Positions 55,550-64,000 of a stretch of 64,000 nt of DNA are shown here, piece by piece. The number at the start of each line of letters is the position of its first letter. Positions within the stretch are counted from its first letter, which is position 1. The DNA is taken from positions 77,153,469 to 77,217,468 of the forward strand of contig NC_088677.1 of assembly GCF_950023065.1 (NCBI RefSeq). The letters are read 5' to 3'. The position numbers and the translations under genes are program-made. The DNA is from Planococcus citri. Its lineage: Eukaryota > Arthropoda > Insecta > Hemiptera > Pseudococcidae. The notes under the pieces were generated by a model. It was not told the DNA's origin. It saw only the letters and a list, made by a program, of their open reading frames with translations, and did not search any database.

Positions 55550-58500
55550 TATGATGTTGGAAATGAATTGGTTTGCAGTCCATTATATTACCAGCAAGTT
55601 GAACAAAGTCACCACATATACATATTTACTATAGGTATCTAACAAACGATTCTGGTAATAGTCATTATTGCTTGATAAATCCGGGGATGGGGTGCTAAAA
55701 TCAACATTAGATATTATAGCTATCAAGTCTAAAAAATAATCAATCCGCATAATTAAAAATCAACAAAGAAACGCCAATACGAGTAAAAGCAGAACCTCTC
55801 AAAGAGTACCTAATTTAAACCCAAGAAATCCTCCCATCAAAACACTAAACTCAGGCCCCAACAAAGACACGAGTGTTCATTGCGTATAATCCGCAAATAA
55901 GGCCATTATTTTATCAATCGTAGGTACGCTTCTCAAGTTGCAATTCTCATACCACTTTACTCTATTACAAGGAAAAATCACCCATGTCCGAGTCAAGCCA
56001 CTAGATTATCAACTCGTATGGAAACTCTAGCCGCGTATACAATAGATGAAAAAACATCTTAGGTTGTTCGATCCGACCGCGTGTTTTCAATTAAACCATC
56101 GCTTCAATTTACGAACATTTGGGCTATTTTTCGTGACCCGGCGAAAAAAGAGAAAGAAAAAAATTTCCACGCTAAAAGCTCATTGTATGTAGTATATACG
56201 TACGTACCTTTATACCTTTATCAAAAACTTCACTTATATACGAAGGGAGTACCAAGGATGGAGCGGAAAACAGGAGGGGAATAATTTCTTTCTACAGCAA
56301 TCGTTACACTTGTAAACGTACAATATAGAGATATAGTGTTGAATTCGAACAAAGCCGAAGAGCAAGTTTTGTGAATTGTGTGTGCGGTTATTTATATATT
56401 TGAAAATTTCCCAAAATATCGACGCTAGGTACACGTGTACGCGGTTTTAAAAACCAGAGAGATGGCGAGAGAAAGCAAAAGTAAAGGCACCTTTATAATA
56501 TAATACCTACTCCTCGTACCTACATATATGCTCGGTGTACGTATATAACATTTTGAAAACCTCAAAAATACAATAATCGTTTCTCTTTTTAGCTGTTGTT
56601 AGGTTGTTTGGCGTATCATTGATTATTTTTCATTGGCCACTCGACGGCTACTACACCGTACACGTTTTTGGCGGCCGGATAAAGGGCGATATTTCATTCA
56701 ATAAATGTGTATAGCGGAGAAAGAAACAGCCGGCGAATAAGAAAACCAACGAGAGAGAAGCAGAGAGGCTTTCGATATAACGTATGATTTGCAATTGTTA
56801 TACCAACTATCGAATATAGCGATTCGTCGTCAGAGTCGTTTCAAACCCAGGGCAAAGAAAAAGAATAAAGAGAGGTATGCGAGAGGTACTATAAATGTAT
56901 ATACTCGTACATGTTGAATTGAAAAAAAAAAATAATACAAGCACGAGGATAGATCGCGAGTGAGGTGGGAGGGGAGGGGGTCGTCGTACATAGCAACATA
57001 GAAAACGAGATAATAAATTGAACTGTTAAGGAGTCGTTATTTTTCTAAATTGGGATCGCGAAAAAAGAGACGAGATTTAAAGAAAGTACTCCCCTGACAG
57101 TCGTCGACCAGGCTGACCATGTCACCATCGTACATATATACTCCGCTACTCTTTAAAAGCCCAAATAATAAAATAAACGTTCCGCTCGTTTTAACGAATA
57201 ATCCCCCTCTCTCACCCCCACAGGCTGCTCTTACCCAACGCAGCAAAAAACCCGCATACACGAGCGACAGCCATAGCCACCGAACTATGGGTTTTATTTC
57301 TTCTTTTATGAGCTGATTTAGCCAATGAAATTTTTCTTCTGATTTCCGCAATTTAATCGCGAACTCGTTTCCGCCTCCGACTGGCGTCTTACGGTTTGCG
57401 CTTTTTTTCGCGTATCAATTACCGAATGTTAATTACTATTTACCAGTAAAAAATTTCCTCTTCACGTTTCCGAATTGGCATACACAAAACGCACCAGTAG
57501 TGAGGGGGTACTTCAAGTCAGAAATGTAAACTAATACACGAATCCATTTCCTCGTCTAGAGAGTTTCGCTTTCAACTTTGTGCATTGAATTTTATATACC
57601 ATTTCGTGTTCAACGTTGGCCTCGTCAACGTTATTATACAGTACACCCTTCTGTATATAATGTTTTCCTTTTATAGTTAATTTATCCAAATAAAAACGAA
57701 TACAATTCGATGGGAATTTTTTCAAACGTCGGGTACTAAATATCGTCGACACGAGGAACACCGAGTGTGATTTATAGGCTGGCAAAAGGCGTCTGTTGTG
57801 ATTTTTTTCAACCCCCCCCCCTCCACCCACGTTTCACTCTTACTGTAACCCAAGTGTTCCGCCGCCTCCAACTCGACTCGACTCGACTCATTCGCGTGTT
57901 CTTTAATTAAAACGTGTTACATAGAATTGATTAAACGTAGACTAAAAAGCACCTCGGAGTATATTACTCGAGCCATTGTGTGTACAATACCACCATCCAG
58001 CATTATTATAGCTGTACGTGATGTCAAGTGTTGTTTATGTTTTGGGGCCACGTCGTAGTACCATACCTAAGCTGTCAACAAAACGCATTTAACGTCTGAT
58101 AAAACGTGTACAAGTGTGTTAATACTGGCTAGGCCATTTATATAGAGTGTTGAAGTTGTTTTATAAAGTTGGCTGCGGAAAAAAATACGAAAGAGTCAAT
58201 TTGAAGCTTTTATGGAAGCGTTTTTCTTGAAGAATTCGGGATTTTGAAGCGTTTAGCTTTTCTTTTTTGGCTAGAGATGAAATTTTATTCTTGAGCGATT
58301 TCTAAAAATTTTAAGAACATTTTTGTTAATAATTTGAAAAGTTTTCATAAGACTGATGCAGAGGATTTATCAAAACCCAGAAACGACGAAAATATCAATG
58401 AACTTGCAATATTTAATAACAAGTTGAAAAAACTCGACGATTTGAAGGGGGAAGGAAACTGGATGGTCTTATCAAAAAAAAGTTCAGTTTCGAGTTTTTT

Positions 58501-58860
58501 AATATCACGACAACTGGATTCGAATTTCCTATCTACAAGTTTAGCAGCTTTGCGAGAAATCAAAACCTCATAGAAAAAATAGGAGCTGAAAGAATGAACA
58601 CCCAGTTTACTGTTTAGTGTTTAGTAATACTCACCCTGTATTTACGGCAAACTGAGTATGCAATTCTATTAACACCATGGATTGTCTTCCCATCTATTTC
58701 AGATGAGCTGGAACTAAAAATAAAATGGAATCTTCCGATTTCACCCTGATTTTTTTCACGAGTTTCCTTCGATGATTTGTCATAATTTCCGTCAGGACTC
58801 CAGTGAGAGGGTGGAAAGGGGGAGAGGAAAAGGTTATTTTGATAATTTTCACACATTTTT
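55550..58860. other. Non-coding region
   Basis: No gene recognised. About 56040-58130 is richer in CpG and in non-repetitive words than its surroundings, like 21450-22620 and 43000-44160. These could be conserved regulatory or intronic DNA of a gene outside the window. Confidence 0.35.
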
Positions 58861-58869
58861 TATTCCTTA

Positions 58870-60050
58870 AGAAGTTGCAAATTATCAAAACCTTCTACTC
58901 GAAACATGTTGGTCGAAAGATAGGAATCAAATAAAATGAAATATAAACACACTAAAAAGAAATTAAATCCATAAAACTTGAGGAAAACCAACGAAATTTC
59001 ACAAAATGTTAACAAATTCCGGAAAAATTGCATACAACATTGTTGAAATGATATAAAAAAACAACAGAAAAAAATATTAAAAATCAATACACGTAAACAA
59101 AAACGGAAGACATTTCAATAAAATTCAACAAAATTTTGAAAAAAAGTGCATGAAACATCGGTGAAATCTCTTTTAAATTGAGTAAATGCACTAAAAACAC
59201 TGAAAATGGCCAAAACTAAAAAATTTTCTAGAAAGTAGGAGAAAAATTGCAAAAATGAAATTTTAAAATCATTAGAATCGATAAAAAAATCTATAAAATT
59301 TGACAAAACATGGTAAAAAATTGCAAAAAACATGAAAATACCTATGTTTGAAAAAATAAAAAACACGAAAACCGCATTAAAACTAATGAAAATTAAAAAA
59401 TAAAAATTTAGGAAAATTCAGCAAAGTTGGGTAAAATTTCGTAAGAAATTATTGTAGCAAAAATTGTACACACAAAACATAGTTAAAATGATTTAGAATG
59501 TAAAAAAGAGCAAATCAACAAAAAATGATAAAATTTCAGTAAGATTCCACAAGATGTTGAACATGTAAGAACACGAAAAAACGAATTAAGTATAATAAAT
59601 GAAAAATGAAAATCATCAAAAAAGGACGAAATCGCAGCAAAATTTAGCATGAAAAATAACCAAAAACTAAGAAAAAATTGCTTAAATTATGCAAATGAAA
59701 AGGAAAATTGCACGAAACTCTGAAAGAAATAGTTCAAGACTTGATAAGTAAATAAAAACACCAAAAAAGCATCGAAATCATTGCTGGACAAGGGCATTAC
59801 CAAAAAAAAGGATGAAATTTCAGTAGAAGACGGACAACAGGCAAAAATAATTTTATAAAACATTGTTAAAAATGATTTAAAAACATAACAAGCATTAAAT
59901 CACTGTAAATCAACAATAACAATGATGAACTTATATTAAAATTTTCTAAAAATTTATCAATTCTTCTAAACAAAGTATCTACTAAATAACCAAAACCTAA
60001 AAAAAATTTTGGAAAAATTTGACAAAAATTGCATAAGAAATGTTGAGACA
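58870..60050. repeat. A-rich, strand-asymmetric degenerate array
   Basis: About 1.2 kb in which the plus strand is strongly A-rich and poor in C and G. Recurring loose words are AAAAATTGCA, AAAATTT, GTTGAAATGAT and TAAAACATNGTTAAAA. No period is sharp enough to state. Apparent minus-strand ORFs rich in F and L reflect this composition. Confidence 0.5.
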
Positions 60051-60059
60051 GCATATTAT

Positions 60060-60717
60060 GGACCAGCCACTCTTATGGAATATAAAACGTAAAATGACAA
60101 CTTTTATCCAGAATTTCCTCATACATCGACTTGCATACACTGATTTAGAAAACATAGTTTCATAAATTGTTGAAATTGAAAATGGAGTCCCACAAGGTGA
60201 AGTCACTGAAGTCATTATGGTCTGTCCAAAATAAGACAATCAAAACATTCAAACTGCAGTAGACAATTAGACAATTCGGCATACCGAGGTGAAAGGCGAT
60301 TACATTAATTTACACTGCACAACAAAAAATTGCGCGACAAAATGCTGGCATCAAATGAACGAAGTTCTGCGTGGTGATGAGCAAATGTGTGAATGTCTCT
60401 TTGATTGTTTTGACTGTCTTATTTTGGACACACTATAGTCCCACACTATTCTGTGTTGGCGTTGGCATACACTCTGTAGCAGATGAAATCAACTTCCCAA
60501 CTGAATTCTCGATATTTGCCGATGATTTTACAATATTTGCATCCACAAAAAATCCAACACTGGCTGAAGCTGCTCTTCAACAGTCAACAAATAAAATAGT
60601 TACTTGGTCAAAAGACAAAGGGCTTCAGCTATCTGAGAGCAAATCTACAGTAGTTAATTTTTTCTATGTTACAGGGTGCAATCACCAAAGCATAATTAAA
60701 TTAAAGGATACTCCACT
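60060..60717 (+). pseudogene. Jockey-type LINE RT fragment
   Basis: Conceptual 'ENGVPQGEVTE' (about 60180) and 'FSIFADDFTIFASTKNPTLA' (60506-60565, with the catalytic FADD) are followed by 'WSKDKGLQLSESKSTVVNF'. These are RT blocks of Jockey/I-type LINEs. A shift and stops lie between the two parts. It ends abruptly at 'CTCCAC', where the TAGGGTGGCCC end begins. Confidence 0.75.
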
Positions 60718-61145
60718 AGGGTGGCCCTTAAAAAAAAAATTTGAATTTTTTTTGGGACACCCCCTAGTTTGGTGCTGTTCTATGAGAAAATGACGTATAC
60801 AAATTTTCAGCTCGATTGATGCATATTAACCCGTGCCGCAAGCCCCTTTTTGAAATGTAAGCTCCAAGCGCGGGAGCTCAGAATTTCCCCACGGTAACGC
60901 GTGGGAAATGAGACTCGATGCATCGCCGTCATTTATCTCTTACACGTCTCAAGTTGGCTACTGATTCCAGGAAGTTAATCAAGTTTCTTATCGGGTGTAT
61001 GCATGCTAAGGAGGGAGGGGAGATGTGCACTTGATAAGCACTGTTTCATTTTCTCCACATTAGACTCCTTTGTAATTGGAATTGCGTATTAATTTAGAGA
61101 AGTTGTTATTTACGCGTGTAAAATTGCGAAATGTGAATTTTCAAA

Positions 61146-61707
61146 ATGGAAACGAGAGCAAAAGCCAACGCGAATAGAGAACCGATTTTTTTAATAGGTT
61201 TTGCTGAGCCTGAAATTGATGGAAACAAGTTACCGAGTATTCGTCAAACATTGCAAGTGTTTTTCCATTTCCTCAGAAGACCAGGAAGTAATACGACTAT
61301 ACGAGATAGTGCCTCTGAAGCTGTTCCGTTGGTGGAGAAATTTTGGAATCGAGCCAGAATTCCAATAATAAGGACCCAAAGAAGTATTGAAAAACTTGAA
61401 GAAATTTATGATGGCTGGCGAAGTTTAGTGAAGAGTAAAACGAGGAGAACACCTGCTCAAATTGAGAAAGAAAGGTTATTTGAAGAAACTTTGGACGACT
61501 TATTTGACATTTCCAGTAGCGACGCTTTGGAGACGACCCCGAATGATGAGGATAAGCAATTTCTTCTCAATCAACGAAAAAAAGGACGAATCGGATATAT
61601 GAGTTCAGTAGATAAGACTTTGGCAAAAAAAGAACTACGAATCGAGCTAAGACGTTGCCAGGAGGAAAATCGTGAGCAGAGAGCTATTAAAGAAATTGGT
61701 GCAATGG
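61146..61707 (+). CDS. DDE transposase-like protein, exon 1
   Basis: ATG at 61146 in AAAATGG, 187 codons plus one base. The segment is basic with acidic patches (ETRAKANANREP... SLVKSKTRRTPAQIEKER), and it may be the DNA-binding part. I recognise no zinc finger. The exon ends at G|GTAAGT (donor 61708-61709). Joining it to 62430 keeps the frame open (...GAM-E-EKVEL...). Without splicing the frame stops at 61739. Confidence 0.7.
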
Positions 61708-62429
61708 GTAAGTACCAAAATTTTTATGTGAAGTTTTAATGAATTTTGGACAGTCGGATTGTCAAATTGGTAGGTACCAAATAAACATTTGATACCTACC
61801 TACCTTCTTTTGAAGAGAAAATAAACATTACTTTGAAAGTCATCCAGATTTCAGCTTTCGAGGTCAATTATTTGGTAAAATTTTGGCTTTTTTTCTCATT
61901 TTTGGCATGAATTTGATTTTCAAAAATTCATCAAAAATAAAAAAATGCACTTCAGCATCTGAAAGTTTTGATGAGTGATAAATTTTTGCATGTTCTTTCA
62001 ATCTGGCTTTGTCTAATTTAAATTTCATGCGAGTCCATCCTGTTAATTTCTCATAAAATTGCGTGAGTACGTCAAAATACTGTTTTTCCATATTTTTAAG
62101 CTCATTATCCCCCCCCCCTTTGAGAAAATGCACTTATGGGGCTCGACTTTCATATTTTTCACTTATGTAAAACACAAGAGATCGTATTTTTGTTGGATTT
62201 TGTCATCTTTTTTGTGTGTAAATTATCGAAAAAATTTGTCTCATTCTTGTTGGAAAATCGTTTTTTGGAAAAAGCAACCAAAAATCGACCACATCACTCA
62301 AAATCTGTCCAAAATGTGTTTTTTCTTTTAGAAAAATATTTGAAAATTAATTTTAGAATCGTAAGGTTGCCAAAATAAATAATTACAAAAGATGTCAGAT
62401 TAATTTTTTTTATAAAAATTATTTTTCAG
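61708..62429 (+). other. Intron, 722 bp, GT-AG
   Basis: The donor GTAAGT is consensus, and the acceptor ATTTTTCAG follows a T-rich tract. The phase-1 split codon G|AA gives Glu. The intron is AT-rich with several stops. Confidence 0.75.
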
Positions 62430-64000
62430 AAGAAAAAGTTGAATTGGTATCATCGGAATCGAGCGAAAATTCACTTGAAGAGCCTATGCCTACCTCAAGT
62501 TCTGCCGCAGATGAGCCTCCTCCAAAACGAGCTAAACGTGCTAGTAAACAATTCATCTCTCCAGAATTAGTAGCCGTCTTTGATAGATGTAAAGTAAGTG
62601 ATAGAGATGCAGTTATGATTCTCACAGCAACTGTAAAAGCGTTAAAACTTGATCCCAATGAACTGGTAATCAACCGATCATCAATTCAGCGGTGTAGGCA
62701 AAAATTACGTGAAGAGGAATTTGATAGGATTCGTAAAGTGTTTGAAAATACTGAAAGTAATGCGATCGTCATTCATTGGGATGGAAAACTTCTCCCAAGC
62801 ATTGATGATTCCAAAAAAGGTAATGTAGAGCGGCTCCCAGTGGTAGCATCGTATTTTGGAAGAGAGCAATTGTTGGGAGTACCAGAAATTGAATCATCTA
62901 GTGGCCTAAACCAAGCTACTGCCATCTTTGAACTGTTGTATGAATGGGACATCGCGGATAAAGTTCAAGCATTATGTTCCGATACCACTGCTTCAAATAC
63001 CGGGCGTTTGAATGGAGCTTGCATTTTGTTGGAACAGATGCTTGAGCGAGAATTGTTATACTTTCCATGTCGACACCATATACTAGAAGTTGTGCTACGA
63101 GGTGTTTTTGAAGAAAAATTAGAATGTTCGTCTTCTCCAACTGTTCCACTCTTCAAGAATTTTCAAGCTTCTTGGATTAAAATGAACAAAAACAATTTTC
63201 AACTTGGGGTGGAAGATGCGTATGTGTGTCAAATGATAAGCACACAAGAATCTCAGCAATTAATTGACTTTTACTCTGAAGAATTGAAAATTCAACAATT
63301 GAGGGAGGATTATGCTGAAATGCTTCGTTTAATAATCATGTTCTTAGGAGGCGAAAAAAAAACGATTAGAGCACCTGGTGCATTTCATCACGCTCGATGG
63401 ATGGCTAAGGCCATCTACTGCTTAAAAATCTTTTTATTCAGAGCACAATTTGAATTGGAAAAAAATGTGATCGATGGAGTTCGTGATATGTGCATTTTCG
63501 TTGTTAAAGTATACGCAAAATATTGGATACAGGCCACTTCTCCCATCAAAGCGCCTCGTCTAGATTATGAACTGTTGAAAGATTTGCATGAGTATAAGGC
63601 AATTGATGAAAATATTAGTAAAATTGCCACCAATAAAATGAGCAATCATTTATGGTATTTATCTCCAGAAAATGTGGCTTTATCTTTCTTTGATGAAGGA
63701 ATTTCGTTAGATGTTAAAAAAAAAATGGTCCTCGCTTTAAATAAAAATACTGAGGAAGAACTACTTTTCAAACGAATTCCCTTTCCAAGTGATTTGGAAA
63801 GTGACAATGATATGGACCAATTTGTTAATAAAGTTTCATGTTCGTTTTTCAACCGTTTTCAAATTCCCACCTCATTTATGGCTGAAGATCCTGGATGCTG
63901 GCTGTCAAATGAGGACTACATCTATGGGAAAAAAATCATTTCGCAACTGAAAGTAGTAAATGATACGGCTGAGAGAGGTGTGAAATTGATCTCCGATTAT
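62430..64000 (+). CDS. DDE transposase-like protein, exon 2 (runs off the window)
   Basis: 523 whole codons without a stop up to the last base. Residues in the joined protein: an Asp in 'VIHWDGKLL' (305), an Asp in 'CSDTTASNTG' (372), C-x2-H in 'PCRHHILE' (401-404) and a Glu in 'NDTAERGVKLISDY' (702). This order (D, D, C-x2-H, E) is that of eukaryotic cut-and-paste transposases with an insertion domain, such as hAT and relatives. The 'DTTASNTG' and 'CRHH' forms recur, as I recall, in multi-copy proteins of aphids and Hydra. The exact superfamily is uncertain (IS3EU-like or another hAT relative). All likely catalytic residues are present, so it could be active or domesticated. The C-terminus is not in the window. 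Confidence 0.7.

Larger units (their letters stand above)
60717..64000 (+). mobile_element. Probable DNA transposon, left part (right end outside window)
   Basis: TAGGGTGGCCCTTAAAAAAA at about 60717 breaks the LINE RT frame. An intact transposase-like gene follows from 61146. The partner terminal repeat and target duplication would be beyond 64000, so the boundary is an inference. Confidence 0.5.

Overview
The window looks like nuclear DNA of an arthropod, most likely an insect with a repeat-rich, AT-rich genome of hemipteran or scale-insect character (inference). The pointers are a TRPA-type channel of the painless/pyrexia kind, SLC36-type amino-acid transporters, an arthropod-style mixture of Ty3/gypsy, LINE, Tc1/mariner and hAT elements, and one canonical GT-AG intron. 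I see no prokaryotic operons, rRNA, tRNA genes or CRISPR arrays.

Left part (1-17.4 kb). A TRPA channel gene on the minus strand (16799 down to 2835) is split by a complete 11.1-kb LTR retrotransposon (3075-14188) in the same orientation. The two LTRs are each 924 bp and differ at only five positions. They are flanked by a 4-bp TCAA target duplication, and one TCAA copy completes the host reading frame on both sides: the 5' part ends in the LTR and the C-terminal 78 residues lie at 2838-3074. The element has a 20-nt tRNA-Lys(CUU) primer-binding site, a gag ORF, a UUUAAAC -1 frameshift site, a protease ORF with an SGNH-like N-terminal part, a single in-frame UGA, RT-RNaseH-integrase, and an extra 3' ORF in the env position. 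That extra ORF carries a second retropepsin-like domain whose catalytic triad is altered.

Middle part (17.4-50 kb). Three intact, intronless SLC36/PAT amino-acid transporter genes lie at 28034-29434 (+), 36363-37760 (-) and 48009-49394 (+), with a C-terminal fragment at 33762-34049 (-). Copies 2 and 3, with roughly 1.5 kb of upstream DNA each, form a divergent inverted duplication. All three upstream regions keep a CACGTG box about 230-250 bp before the ATG. The spacers are packed with nested mobile DNA: LINE fragments of at least two families, hAT-type MITEs with 8-bp duplications, fold-back mariner-type MITEs with TA duplications, a 0.8-kb TIR element present twice, an element with subterminal ACGATAAA arrays, and a 1.3-kb degenerate satellite built on TTCGCGAA.

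Right part (50-64 kb). A decayed Tc1 transposon (50382-53647) contains three further inserted MITEs. Beyond it are a second copy of a TCGACAT-rich repeat, a scrap resembling a protein module of Polinton/Maverick-like elements, AT-rich non-coding DNA, an A-rich array, and a LINE RT fragment. That LINE fragment is interrupted at about 60717 by what appears to be the left end of a DNA transposon, whose intact two-exon transposase-like gene runs off the window end.

Three MITEs of otherwise different sequence (33367-33748, 50842-51553, 52487-52731) share one 36-bp terminal framework, which suggests mobilisation by one unseen transposase.
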